From assembly GCA_028641055.1 (NCBI GenBank), contig CM054062.1:25366536-25430535 (forward strand): a DNA stretch of 64,000 nt, in the 5' to 3' direction. Below are positions 1 to 14,044 of the stretch, piece after piece; position 1 is the stretch's first letter, and each line of letters begins with the position of its first letter. Origin of the DNA: Alopecurus myosuroides. Its lineage: Eukaryota; Streptophyta; Magnoliopsida; Poales; Poaceae. The position numbers were made by a program, and so were the translations under genes. The notes under the pieces were generated by a model. The model was given only the letters and a program-made list of their open reading frames with translations, made no database searches and was not told the origin of the DNA.

Positions 1-1
1 T

Positions 2-259
2 GACTTTGAGGATGTCACCTCGGCTCCTTCCACCTCGACTCACCGTGCTAGGACCCCGGAGATTGAGGAGGACTTCGTTGATGATCAGCCTGAGGATGAT
101 CCAGAGGATGAGGACCTTGGTGACTTTGCCTCCGGTGATGATGATGATGATGCTGGGAGTGGAGCTAATGATGATGATGCTGGGAGTGGAGCTGATGATG
201 ATGATGGTGACACAGAACCAGGGGAGGATGATGATGAGGACTATGAGGATGAGGACTGA
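2..259 (+). CDS. acidic C-terminal tail of a retrotransposon ORF (partial)
   Basis: An open frame enters from the left edge and stops at 257-259. It encodes a very acidic tail, with long Asp/Glu runs and two tandem copies of a DDDAGSGA-like unit near residues 48-65. It lies just upstream of several purine tracts and a copia-type LTR, so it is most likely the end of the extra 3' ORF found in SIRE-lineage Ty1/copia elements, or else the end of pol. No catalytic motif is visible. A longer ATG-started frame overlapping it (6-467) has the low-complexity MMMM composition of an out-of-frame reading. The assignment rests on position only. Confidence 0.45.
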   Translation, partial: DFEDVTSAPSTSTHRARTPEIEEDFVDDQPEDDPEDEDLGDFASGDDDDDAGSGANDDDAGSGADDDDGDTEPGEDDDEDYEDED

Positions 260-307
260 GCTTGTTGGACCACGGTGTTCTCTTCGCCCCTTTTTGGTGT
301 CTCGATG

Positions 308-676
308 CCAAAGGGGGAGAAGTAGCTTTGGCTTGGCTTCTCCTTTTTGCTTTATTTGCTTCGGAACACAAGTCGTTGAACTTGATTTGCCTCTTAGGGC
401 TTGTGTTCCCACTATCCTAGTTGATTTCGATTTTAAGTGCTTAGTGAACTATGGTTGTTATTTGTGAGAGACCTTGTGGTGAAGCTATCTTATATTTATC
501 ATATCCTTGTCTCTACTACTTGTAATTGTTCACTAATGTTTGTTCAAGTGGGGCTTTGTTTGTGAAAAATAGGGGGAGCTCACTTTGTGAGTGCTCTATC
601 TTTTACAAACAAAGCCTAGCTATGATCTATTTGCCATTTTATGTGTGTTGTCATCAAACACCAAAAAGGGGGAGAT
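308..676 (+). other. 3' noncoding region with repeated polypurine tracts
   Basis: Three purine tracts of the form AAAGGGGGAGA / AGGGGGAG occur at about 308-322, 569-580 and 663-675. The last abuts the LTR start at 677 and is the best primer site for plus-strand DNA synthesis. Repeated tracts before the 3' LTR are a known trait of SIRE-type copia elements. That lineage is an inference, because the reverse transcriptase lies outside the window. Confidence 0.55.
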
Positions 677-849
677 TGAAAGTGCAAACGCGCTTAAATC
701 ATCTTGTTTTGGTGTTTGTTAACAACACATGTAATCTAATAGGTGTTTGATGTATTTCAGGGGTTACTTCAACATATTATCATTTGTGGTGATGAGGTAC
801 AAAAAGGAGCCGTTGTCCAATATCTCTGCTCTCTGGAATTTTCTCCAGG

Positions 850-1256
850 CCGGAGTCTCCGGTCTACCAGACCGGAGTCTCCGGTGTGGATATTTGCTCA
901 GGGATTTTGGCTAAGGAAATTCTGGTGTCGCGTACTGTACCCACACCGGAGAGTGTCCGGAGACTGTCCGGAGTCTCCGGTGTGGGCTTTTCTTCAAGGT
1001 TTTCTCTAAGGACTTAGTGGTGTCGCGCACTGAACCCACACCGGAGTCTTACCGGATACTTACCGGAGTCTCCGGTGTGAGTATTTGTTTCCTTCGATCG
1101 CAAGACCACAGACATACTCTCTGCATTTTCGAAGCACCAAGACCGGAGTCTCCGGTCCACCAGACCGGAGTCTCCGGAGTGGATTTTCCCTGAAGATTTG
1201 TGACACCGAAAACTGTCCGGAGTCTCCGGCCCAGACCGGAGTCTCCGGTGTGACTT
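850..1256 (+). repeat. array of CCGGAGTCTCCGG near-palindromes in the LTR
   Basis: The 13-mer CCGGAGTCTCCGG recurs about eight times, often in pairs separated by short linkers such as TCTACCAGA or TCCACCAGA, and usually followed by TGTG. Diverged forms (CCGGAGAGTGTCCGG, CCGGAGTCTTACCGG) fill the gaps. Each motif is palindromic apart from its central base. The array sits 40-450 bp upstream of the LTR TATA box. Confidence 0.8.
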
Positions 1257-1297
1257 TTGCCAGAAAAGCTCCAACGGCTCTTTGCATTTATGGGGGG

Positions 1298-1305
1298 TAT
1301 AAATA
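1298..1305 (+). promoter_or_regulatory. TATA box of the SIRE-like LTR
   Basis: TATAAATA is flanked by G and C runs (GGGGGTATAAATACCCCC), making a symmetric block. Its place after the U3-like repeat array and before a C-rich pyrimidine leader fits an LTR promoter. Confidence 0.6.
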
Positions 1306-2044
1306 CCCCCTCCCCTCCACCAACCTCAAGTCAGCTCGACCAGACTTAAAGACTCCATTGTTGAAGCTCAACCACCTTGCTAGATCTCCCAATCCAACCA
1401 CCCAAAAGCCTAGATCTTTGGTGGATTGAAGGAGAAGGCCCCGATCTACGTCTTCACCAACCGGATTTCATTTCCCCTCTCCTTTGCTTGAGGAATCTTG
1501 GCCTAGGGTTTCCTCATGTGGAGAACCTAGGCTTCTTGCTACTCATTGGTGATTTGTGAGTGTTGGGAGCCCCCAATTAAGTTGTGGGTGTGTGCCCCAA
1601 ACTTGTTTGTAAAGGATTCGATCCCCGCCTCAAAGGGGTTCTATAGTGAAAGGTGAACTAGGCCTTTGTGGCGAAGTTCATCGGAGAATAGGGTGAGGCC
1701 TTTGTGGCGTTGAGTAGGCCTTCGTGGCGAGCTCACACCCCTCCAACGAGACGTACTCCCTTAACAAGGAGGAACTCGGGAATACATCGTGTCTCCGTGT
1801 GCTTCCATCGGTTATCTCGTTCCTCCCTATTTACTTCTAGTACTTGTCACATTTATTGTTGTACTAGTTGCATTAAGTGTTGTTTTAGTTGTCTTAATTG
1901 CTTGCCTTGTCATATAGGTAAATTCACCCCTAGTTGCATAATCTAGAGAATTTACCTTCTTGTCAAGCCTAAATCTTAAGAAAAATTAAAATTGGTCGTA
2001 GCACCTATTCACCCCCCCCTCTAGGTGCCTATACTTTACTTTCA

Positions 2045-3625
2045 ACTGTGACCGAGTGCAACAATTATCTGAATGAAGTTATTTTAGTCCTAAAAAATAC
2101 CCCTCGGCAAAGGCTACCACCACGACCACCTGTGAGATCAAGATACTAGGTCTATTATGGGAAATGCAGCTCTCTATGATAGGGTAGCATTCTATATCAT
2201 CAGATGAGAAGAATATGCTTGCATCATATTGACCCCGGATTTAGGTACGTATCCTCCGGTACACTGTCATTGTTTTGGCACTACCATTCTAGGGTTAGGA
2301 GCACACTTTGGCTTCCCCCTGTTTTTTATCATTGATTGATTGATTGCTGACCTCCAAGTGTACTCTCCTCCGGCAAGTTTTGCCTCAACATTATTGCTGA
2401 CATCCACCATCGGCACCACGTGACTAAAATCTAGGCCCAACGCATCCAATGTGTGCTCTAGCGTGACAAAGCTACACATGCATGATTGTCGCACCCAATC
2501 ACCCTAAACTCGCCAGCTAAATCATTGGGTTATTATTCATGCTAAGAGATAATTTGTATTTAACATTTCATGTGTCTCACATTAATATGGTCATCATTTA
2601 ATGACCGATGATAGTTAATACTACTAATTATTTCATGTGCCATATTGTTACACTTAATTGGGACCCTTACCTTATGTTACAATATGATTATTACCTATTA
2701 TTCTCGTGTGTTCACGGTTGTTATTTTATGCAAGGAAATAAAAAAATCCAGTTACTTTGAAGTAGCACTTCCTTCACAAACATAACTATCTAATGAATTG
2801 GAAAACTAACACTTCGAGGTAATTAAAACACTATTTGTAGAAACTTCGCCCCTATTCTTTTTTTTAGTTTTCTCTTGTTTCTATACTCTATTTTATCATT
2901 GAATATCACATAAAATCACCATTTTGGATGAAAGATGTTGTAATTCCATTCTAGAGTTTGCATAACAAGGGAACACATTAAACCATGTCAAAAATATTGG
3001 AATGACTATCTCTTTGGCATGAAATCCTAATACAAGCATATAAGCTTTAAGGAAAAGAGAAAAATCTAATAAACAACTTTTAAGCGACACCTTTGCAAAA
3101 TGGACTATCTCATAGGAACTTTCTTGACTTGGAGTGCAAGGTTCCCACTTCGAAGCAACCAAATCAAACTTGGTAACAACTTGACCTCTTCCTGAGTAGA
3201 TATTGTTCCAATGCCCTATTATATTACTAACAAATGCGAAAGTCCCATAAAATCACTACTTTGTATGAAAAGTTATCATATTATTGTTTCAGGGGACGTA
3301 CAATAGGGGAAGATACGAAATCATATAAAAAATGCCGCAAACACTAACTATCTGGCGTGGAGTACTAATATGGGTACATGGGTTGGTGATAAAAAAAATA
3401 CAATACACAATTTTGAGGTGGTACCCCTTAAAAAACTAGACCATCTCACACAAAGTTTCAGAGCTTGGATTGTTGGCGGCATTTCTCGCAGACCTTTCAT
3501 TTTTCAACAGGACTATGCTGGCCGCATGACCGATGTACCAAACGAGGAAGCCATACTCGGATTAGAATTATATAACAAAAAAAATTATCAAGGAAAATGA
3601 CACTTTAAATGATAGGAAACAACTA
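2045..3625. other. intergenic, nothing recognised
   Basis: AT-rich sequence with only short random frames on both strands. I see no motif, splice-bounded exon or complete repeat. Confidence 0.5.
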
Positions 3626-3787
3626 CTCCCTCCGTTCCTAAATGTAAGATGTTTTAGCCTTTTCTCCACTTTCACACATGTCTACATGTATCTAGACAAC
3701 TTTTAGTGTATATGTTCACTCATATTAGTATGTATCTAAACAACGTGAGTAATACCTACAACATCTTCTATTTAGGAACGGAGGGAG
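3626..3787. mobile_element. Stowaway-type MITE, 162 bp
   Basis: The termini CTCCCTCCGTTCCTAAAT and ATTTAGGAACGGAGGGAG are perfect inverted repeats. TA dinucleotides at 3624-3625 and 3788-3789 are the target duplication. No coding capacity. This is the standard Tc1/mariner-derived Stowaway form of cereal genomes. Confidence 0.92.
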
Positions 3788-3789
3788 TA

Positions 3790-4800
3790 TAACTTAGCAT
3801 AAGATGAAACGATTATTTAACTCTATCCATCTCAGATGTAGTATTCCCCACCTTAATTGTCAACCGAACTTAATAGTTTGTTTTTTCTCCAACACGTATA
3901 ATTGATTTAAAATTAGTAAAAACATGTCGATGCAACAAATTATTCCTTAGTTTGTTTTGTACATGAAATATTAGGCGGTAAATATATCGTAGCATGAAAT
4001 GACGTTATATGAAAGTGTAACATGCATAATAAATAAAAAATATAGTTGAATATAACATATTAGACGTGATGGTCAACACAATCAAACTAGATCAGAAAGG
4101 GCATCAAACATTCTCAAACATCTTCTTAAAACCTGTAAGATCAAGCAAACTTTGGGTGACACAATATCTGACGATGCTGTGAGACCGCCTGATGGTTAAT
4201 GATTTGATATTTAAAGGAAAAACATGGAATATAAGGATATAATTATTTTTTGAATGATGGAAAGATATATCCAAAGTATTACACAAGCGACTAAAATATG
4301 GGCACGATCACTTGTGCATCACACGATCCATCTTGCTACCTTTCTTACGTCCAAGGAGTGCGAAGCTAGTCGTCACTTCCTCGTGTCGAACAATTAGTGG
4401 ATTATTTTTACATCAGCAAGCCAATTATATTATCTCGCATGGTACTTTTCTAATTACAATAATGCATTTAATAATTTGGATATATGTGGTACATTATTGT
4501 AAACAATATTATAAAGTGTTATTTTATGTTTTAAAAATACACATCCTATTATTTCTCACCTAACTTGCTTACAGTTGTAAAGACACTTCTGGTCGGCTCT
4601 AGTTTCTCTTTTGCGTTGATACATCTGATTTGTTCCATGCCCGCCTCCGCTCCAGCTCGATCCAGGATCACATCCATCGTTAGTCTATGTTCCACGCCGT
4701 CAACGTCTTCGTCATGGTCCAGACTTGCATCGTTGTCACAAGCTCTGTATCGATGGGCATGAGTCCATTGTGTTATCGTACAAAACAACTATATCTTGAG
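3790..4800. other. AT-rich intergenic, nothing recognised
   Basis: Low-complexity AT-rich stretch. Short frames have no recognisable composition or motif. Confidence 0.45.
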
Positions 4801-5860
4801 TTGTTTTAGTATTGATCATCGGGATAATAATCGGGGTCCATGTAATACTGAATGAACTCGATGTAGCCCTTGGTGGCCAGGTTCACCTTGATCTTCACCT
4901 CCGAGAAGGAAAGCGGCGACAGTGACGCTGCTGCCCGGATTGATCTTGGAGTTTCCCCCAGTACGCTACAAGAGGAGGGGAAGGGGTACACCCGACGCTC
5001 TTCATGAAGGACGACCACGCGGGAGGAAACAACCCTCATTGACAAGGGGCGTCAGGACCACGACCACGCGGGAGGGAACAACTTCCACCGCCATAGGCAG
5101 TAGCCGACCGGACACAATGACATGAGCACACCGGGTCATTGGAGCTGGAAGGCGGCGGCATCACGGCCACCTGGAGGACGTCCTCCACCGCCAAGGGCGG
5201 GTGCCGACCGGACGTGACATTAAGGACACACCTGGCGGAGGCCAGACCGAGGTCGTAAAGTCCCCGCTGCCACGCTGCTACACGTAGGTCGTCGCCACCG
5301 CTACCCTCATTGGCACCATAGAACCGCCCGGACCGACTACCTCCACGAAGCCCCCGCTGACGTGCTGCAGTAGGGGCAGTGTCATCGCTGCCAACCATGC
5401 CACAAGCTGCTTCGAACCATCCGGAGGCAGCAAGGCCACACGCCCGGCCCGTCCTGACCCAGATCGAGCCCAAAGGGCTCCGGTCTGGGCTTATAGGGCT
5501 CCGACCGAGCCCTAGGCACACCACCACGTCGTACTCCATCCGCTCGGGAACCGTCCCCTGCTGGCGCAGAGGCGGGCCTCCGCCGCATGGATGCATCGCC
5601 CGACACGTCCAAGCACGCCACCGAGGGGGAGAGGCAGGGGGCCGCCGCCACTGGCGGCGCCCGGGCCTAGCCCGTGACGAACGTCGGCGACGGCGGGGGG
5701 GAGGGGGGGAGGAGAAGAGGAAGGTTGTTGTGAACGGGCACCGGCGGTGCAGCCCAGTTGCCCGCACAGGGGCCAGGTCGCGAGTCCTCGGGAGGGGAAG
5801 GGGAACACATACCCAGATCTATTTCAATTCTAGATACATCTATTTACGAGTCATCTAATA
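4800..5860. other. GC-rich island, possible degenerate gene fragment
   Basis: Base composition rises sharply against the AT-rich flanks. On the minus strand a frame ending at 4806 has a plausible protein-like tail (SEVKIKVNLATKGYIEFIQY, then an acidic, tyrosine-rich end), which could be a captured gene end. Other long frames here (for example 5767-5036 minus) are Pro/Arg/Ala-rich and overlap on both strands, as expected from GC-rich noncoding DNA. A Stowaway-like end (ACGGAGGGAGTA) lies near 5864-5875. No gene can be named. Confidence 0.3.
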
Positions 5861-6089
5861 TGCTACGGAGGGAGTACATACAAAGCTAGTGCACTTACCA
5901 ATAGGAGGAGCATATTTTATTTTTTGCAAAGTTGAAGATACGTACGTACGTACAGAGCAAGTGCATGCAACTTGCATCACGTGTCGCATGCCTGTTTTCG
6001 AGCGGGAACAGAAAACTTGGTCCCGAGAGGGAACATGGGCTCGGGTCCATGTTATCTTGGGCTTGAACAGGTGCTGCATCCTGGATCCG

Positions 6090-7560
6090 AAACTTGGGCC
6101 CGAGCTGGCGCCTTGGGATATTCCTACCCAAAAAACGCACGCAAGGCTCCTCCCTTTCACTCTCTCCCGAGCTCTCTCCCTCTCCCGCCGCCGCCGTTGG
6201 TCCCCTCGCCTCCCGCGCTGCCGGCCGTCCTCCCTACCGCCCACCCCTCCGCCGTCCGCCCCAGTCCCTCACGTCCTCCCCTCCCGCATCAGATCGATCC
6301 CCCCACCGCAACCCTAACCCTAGCCGGACCATGGCGTCGCGGCCGATTTGTTCGCCGGCGCGCGCGTGCAGCGATGCGCGCGGCTCCGTCGAACTCGCCG
6401 TACCGCGTCGCGCGCATGTAAGAGGGCTATTGGTAGGGTGCGATGCGGTTGTCGTACGCCGGCGACGGCCATCTTATCCACCGGTGCTGGCTGCCGCACG
6501 ATCTCGCCGTTCATCCAGCCCTTCTCATGCGCCTCCGGCTTCCTCGCGCCTGGAGGCCTTCTCCAACTTCGCCGTGCGGATGGAGCTCTCCAGCGGGCCG
6601 TGCTGCTCATGTTGACGCGCCCACCGGCGATGATGTCGACCACCGCCGGCCTTTCGGCGGCCCTCTCTGGCTGGCGTCCGCTCCAGAGGCTCACGGTATG
6701 AGTTCCCCCCAACCCCCGATCCAAATCTCTTCTCGCCCATCTGAAAAACGATTTTTCCTTTAGCTGCAGGAGGAGTGGACGGGTTCTCGGAGCAGTATGA
6801 CCGCCGGTCTGCCCCGACAAGGTCATTTTTCACTTCCGATGCCTCTTGTGTCTCCCGAGAGGATTCTAGTCTCATGTATATCTTGACTGCTGATTGTTTA
6901 ATCACTACATTTCTCTGAAAATGCAGCACACCATCATCCTAATCTTTCAAAATGCTCACATACTTGTTTGAGTAAAGTATACAACAAAGGAAAATGGGTC
7001 TAAATTATAGCAAACCATCATCCTATATGCTTTTAGCTGAAGTTGGTAGTTGTTCATTCCTTGGTTGCTATGTGTCACCTTCCGTTGTTATTTTAATCAT
7101 CAATAAAAGTGGTCTGCATTTTGTACTGGCATGCAAGGATTTAACTTTGTACTTTTATTGGCATTGACTGATCAAGAGAATAAAACAATATCTGCACGAA
7201 ATGAAATATAACTTGGGTTGCTTATCAAGTTATAATTGCATAGACCTGCCATTTCCTTTTGTAAGATGTTTCATCCTCTGTTGATCATGGTCACTAACTT
7301 CAATTCTGTAATGTGACAAGTTCCAGTCGCCAATAGTGCCATGGCTGTCTATTTTCTTAAGAGTCATCAAGATATGTGAAATTTTTGTGATGAATCGCTA
7401 TCCATTTTCATAATTTTAAATCTGACCACAATTTTTTTGTGAGGGGCATCGTCCGGAGCGTGGAGCGACTGGAAATGGGTGAAGGCAGCAGTGCCGCTTC
7501 ACATCCGCCATCGCTGCCTGGGATTGCGGTGAGTTCAAAACGCCGCAACCGTGGCAGCGG
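6090..7560 (+). other. unrecognised gene-like region with 5' leader and splice-like sites
   Basis: A pyrimidine-rich leader (6150-6330) with CCCTAACCCTAG runs into ACCATGGCG at 6330, a good plant start context. The frame from that ATG is Arg/Ser/Ala-rich and stops near 6615. T-rich, intron-like DNA follows from about 6900. A short block at 7445-7532 has exon-like composition (encoding RSVERLEMGEGSSAASHPPS) and ends at GCG|GTGAGT, a strong donor. This could be a diverged gene or a pseudogene 5' end. No family is recognisable, so I give no coding call. Confidence 0.35.
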
Positions 7561-7599
7561 TGACGTCTTCTTCATCTCCTTGGTTTAGGTGAGCTTCCG

Positions 7600-9050
7600 C
7601 TTCTTCCCTTCTACCCTTTTTATGCTCTGTGACACCGTGGCCATCGACCCAGTGACGGTCTACTTTATTTGCTGTGGTTTGATTCTGATAATAGCATGGA
7701 TAAGAACAGAATACTACTGGAGTTTGCTCTTAGCTTATTAATCCTGCATGCTAGTATTCTTTCTTCACTTAATCTGCTTTCATGTCCATGTCTAATAATT
7801 ATCGGTTTATCTAGCAATATTATGCTAAGTAGTTTTTGGAATATATGCCTCTGTTGGCTGTTAGAAGAACATGCTGTTTGTTTTTGCTTAAGATGAATTT
7901 TATTCAGGTTGGAGGATTTCCCAAAGTCATGTCATGACTTTCCTATCAATTTGATAAGAAGAGCTGTACTTCTCTCTTGCTAGTATTGTGTCATGTCACT
8001 GGTAGGTGCTGTTGTAGCTAAGCACGTGTTTGATGGATCTGTGTTAAGTTCGAGTGTACATATTCCCATTCATGTTTGGTTCAAGCGTTTTCCCTGGGTT
8101 ATGAATGATTGAGGAGTGGCAAGCCATCTTCTTGTGATGGAAATAATTAATAACCGTGTGTAGCCACTTGCACCCTCAGGTTTAGGTTTGCTGCATGCAT
8201 AGCATAGGTCTGCAGTTATCATCGCAATTCCGGTGACAAGTGATCTGCCATGGTATATATGCCAACGAGTGTGGTTCTGTCTACAAGTTTAGGTTTACTT
8301 TTTTTCCTCTCTGATCGAGCTTCAGTTTATTTATTCCTCTGAAGAGCATTATTTATGGATATTGACTCGGCTTGGCTTGAGGGCTGAATGATGTTTCATA
8401 GATAGAAAGACATGTCTTTTTTAGTTGTTTATTACTTCTGGGCTTGGTTTTAGATAGAACAAGAATTTTACTCGACCTGGAGCTTGACGTATTCTTGTTT
8501 AAGATGGCCAGTTTTGTGTGTATAACTAATGTGGCTTGGTCTTTTGTGTGACTGGAAACAATTTAGTTGGCTGCCTAGGAAGAAGTATACTTGGCTTGTC
8601 ATATTGATGCATGTGCTGATGCTCACCGAAAGTCGGTCTCTAAAACTAGTGTGACTTGGAAACCATTGGTAGCTATATGAATTTCCTGCAGTTTTAATAA
8701 GAAAGAAAATTGGCGAGTTGTATGAATTGCCTTTAACCTGGCTAAAAGCGAGGAAGGAGATGATTTAACTTTGTGCGTGCTTGGCGTGGATGTAGTATAA
8801 TACTGTATTTACCCAAGCTTGGTCTTGTTTCTGCAGGGGATGTAGTATACATACGACACGGCCTAAGCTTTTCTTCTGTTGGAGCCTGTTATTTTTCTTC
8901 CTCCAGGGGCGAACACGAATTAAGTATGTATTTACCCCAAGCGTGGATGTAATATACATACGACACGGCCTGGCTCGCCTCTAGCTGCTTTGGTCCGGCC
9001 TGACCTGGATGTGCCCGCTCCAGTGGTGGTGGTGGCTCCATTTGTCTTTT
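7600..9050. other. noncoding region with a short local duplication
   Basis: T-rich intron-like or intergenic DNA. A segment containing CATACGACACGGCCT occurs twice, at about 8850-8865 and 8957-8972, each time near CCAAGC. I see no gene. Confidence 0.4.
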
Positions 9051-9058
9051 CGAAATTA

Positions 9059-9172
9059 CTCCCTCTTGTCTCATATTAAGTGTCATAAAAATGGATGTAT
9101 CGAGACATGTTTTAGTCTAGATACATACATTTTTTATCAAATTTTGTGACACTTAATATGAGACGGAGATAG
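9059..9172. mobile_element. Stowaway-like MITE, 114 bp, degenerate ends
   Basis: Left end CTCCCTCTTGTCTCATATTA pairs with right end TAATATGAGACGGAGATAG. TA dinucleotides flank both sides (9057-9058, 9173-9174). Several terminal mismatches suggest an old insertion. It abuts the left edge of duplication copy A. Confidence 0.8.
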
Positions 9173-9765
9173 TATAAGGTTTGAAACATAAGTTGACTTG
9201 GATAAATTTCCATGCCTTAGTTTATCTTTGCTGCATGAATGGGTAGCATTACCAATTTGCAATTTGCTCTTTGCATGATACAGTAGGAATTGTCTTGATG
9301 ACTACCACTAATACTTTGAGGTTATTCAAGCGGTTGACAAATCTCGAGCTCTGATTTGGTCGAGTACACGAAGGCCTTGCCGTCTATGCTCCCAATCTGA
9401 TAACAATATCTCTTTAATTATTTAACACTGCCGTCCGAAATACCATTTCTATTGTGCCTAAGCCGTCCGCATGAACTCAAAATTCTACTCCGCACCGCTC
9501 ATTCTCAGGCCATCCATTGGCTGCTATGCATGTCAACGAAGATACGATATTTCTTAGACAAACGAACGAAGATACGGTATCTCTGTGAACACCTAGAGAA
9601 GAACAGAAGCACTCTCTACTATAACTGATAGTCGTTCCCTCTCTCCAGGAAAGAAAAGAAAATGCAAATCAATGAGGTCTTGTAAGTCAGACCAGGTGGA
9701 GGGGAGCATGTTTGCTTTATTTTTTTAGGCAGAGGTCAATGGATTCTTTGCAATTTTGAAAATAA

Positions 9766-12241
<2,476 letters not shown>

Positions 12242-12775
12242 AATTTTAGGTGTTTGTTCACGTTGAAAGGTTAACTTCTCGCGGCTTAAGCAGCGATGGG
12301 AATTGTTCGTCTGTCGGAAAAATATCCGGCCGTGCAGGTAGAACCAGCGAGCTGCGCTGGTTGGTCAGTACCAGTTGGTGTACTAGCTCGGTATGTAATC
12401 ACAGCGTAGGAGAGGCGTCCAAATGGACACGTAGTGGATCAAAGTGACTCTGTCTAGTTTAACGAAGAATACTGCTCCGTTTTGCCGTTTGAGTGCGTGG
12501 CGTGAGTGCAGCTACCGATCGGTCGACGTGCAATCATGTTACCTGTGCTTTATCAAAAAAATCATGTTACCTGTATTGTGTCATGATTTATTCCGATACT
12601 GCTGATCTGCACTGTATTTTATTTTTCGGAACCCGATTATGTATGGAAGTGCAGTACGAACCAATTATGTGTAGTCATCGCACCTCTCTACAACATGCGT
12701 TTTTCTAAGGACCGAGAGGCATTCTTCTCTATAAGTTGCATTTCCTCTATGCTAAAGCTTGACCAAGTATATATT

Positions 12776-12895
12776 CTCTCCATCCCCAAAAAAAGGTCTC
12801 AACTTTGTCCAAATTTATATGTATCTACACACTAAAACATGCGCAGGTATCATGCAAATTTGGACAATGAGAAATCCTTTTTAGAATGGAGGGAG
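12776..12895. mobile_element. Stowaway-like MITE downstream of CKX copy A
   Basis: Left end CTCTCCATCCCC and right end GAATGGAGGGAG followed by TA. An equivalent element is at the same place after copy B (24426-24551), so it was present before the duplication. Confidence 0.75.
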
Positions 12896-13346
12896 TAGAA
12901 AAGCTACTAGACTCGGCTGTGTGCATTTCATGATGCAGAGGCCAGGTGTAATGCTTGAACCTTTTAAGTAATAAAAGCCATTTATCAAAAAAAAAAAAAA
13001 AACTAGTGGACACAACAAATTAGGCATGAATTTAGCAGAAAGTGGTTTTGCCTCCTGTCACCGGTGCTTTGGCTATTTTAAAAAATTGGACAAAAACATT
13101 CAAATGTTTTAAAACATAATTAAAAAATATGAATATACATATCGGTGTATCCTATAAACATGCAAATTTTATAGTCAGCCACAAAGTAGTATGGACAACA
13201 CAAAAATGACAAAATGCTAAAATCTAGAGATTTAAAAAGGGACATTTTACAGTACATCAAATGAATACGGGCCGTCCATTGGGCCTAATCGGACAGCTCC
13301 TATCCATTTTACTACAAGTCTCCCGTCGTACAGTATATTCCGTCAC

Positions 13347-13368
13347 GGGGGGGGGGGGGGGGGGGGGG
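13347..13368 (+). repeat. 22-base G homopolymer
   Basis: An uninterrupted run of 22 G. Copy B has only GAGGGG at the matching position (about 24898-24904). Confidence 0.9.
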
Positions 13369-13651
13369 CATTTTCAAAATTTTACATGGATTTGAATCTC
13401 CTGCCTTCGGTTTTGAGGGATATTTTCGGGATTTCACTTAGAACAAAGAAGGGTGCGACGGTCTTTACACTAGTATCATTTCGATCCCTAGAAAAAAATT
13501 CATTTCGATAGCCGTTTTTCTGTCTCCTCTCATTCGACGGTGTTGGCGCGAGGGTTTGGGGAAGCGCCGCCGGCTCCCCCGTAAGCGGCGCGTTCTGATT
13601 CCTCGCTGCCACATCCAACAACCACCACCCCTGCCCCCTTCCATTAATTAA

Positions 13652-14044
13652 GGGCCTCTTTAGATTAAAGGAATTTCATAGAAATTTTGGAGTATTTTAA
13701 ACCATAGTATTTTTTTCTATGGAATGTTTTTTGATTGTAGGATTGACACCATCAAATTTGGAAGAAATCTATTCCTTTGCCCTCCATTCCATAGGAATCT
13801 CAACATAAGGTCCAACCTCTTTTATTTTTTCCTTTGAAAAGTCCAATGCACTCATACTCTATTTCTCTCTACTTTCTCCCTATTCCTGCAAAATTCGTGT
13901 ATTTGTTTCCTACTCGCCATCTAAACATATCTCTTACCAAATTTCTGTGTTTTAAAATCATGTAGGAATTGAAGTGCATGACATTGCAATCCTTTTGTTT
14001 TTCCTATTCCCATGTTTTAAAAATTCTTTAAACCAAAGAGGCCC
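13652..14044. mobile_element. MITE-like element with GGGCCTCTTT termini, 393 bp
   Basis: It begins GGGCCTCTTTAGATTAAAGG and ends TTTAAACCAAAGAGGCCC, imperfect inverted repeats. The flanks are TAA on the left and TAG on the right, so a 3 bp PIF/Harbinger-like target duplication is possible but not exact. The interior is AT-rich and noncoding. It is absent from copy B. Confidence 0.65.

Larger units (their letters stand above)
677..2044 (+). mobile_element. right LTR of a SIRE-like Ty1/copia retrotransposon
   Basis: The LTR starts TGAAAGT directly after a polypurine tract and ends ACTTTCA. These form a perfect 7 bp terminal inverted repeat beginning TG and ending CA. Length is 1,368 bp. It contains a TATA box (1298-1305) and an array of palindromic CCGGAGTCTCCGG motifs upstream of it, which is where the U3 promoter region should be. 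The left LTR and coding body lie outside the window, so the target duplication (right flank ACTGT, 2045-2049) cannot be confirmed. Confidence 0.8.

Noticed and set aside
6..467. ORF of 153 codons rich in Met/Leu at the left edge
   Set aside because: It is the shifted reading of an Asp/Glu repeat region. The open frame ending at 257-259 explains the composition better.
5036..5767. 243-codon minus-strand ORF in GC-rich DNA
   Set aside because: Arg/Pro/Ala-rich, overlapped by long frames on both strands, no domain or signal. Typical of GC-rich noncoding DNA.
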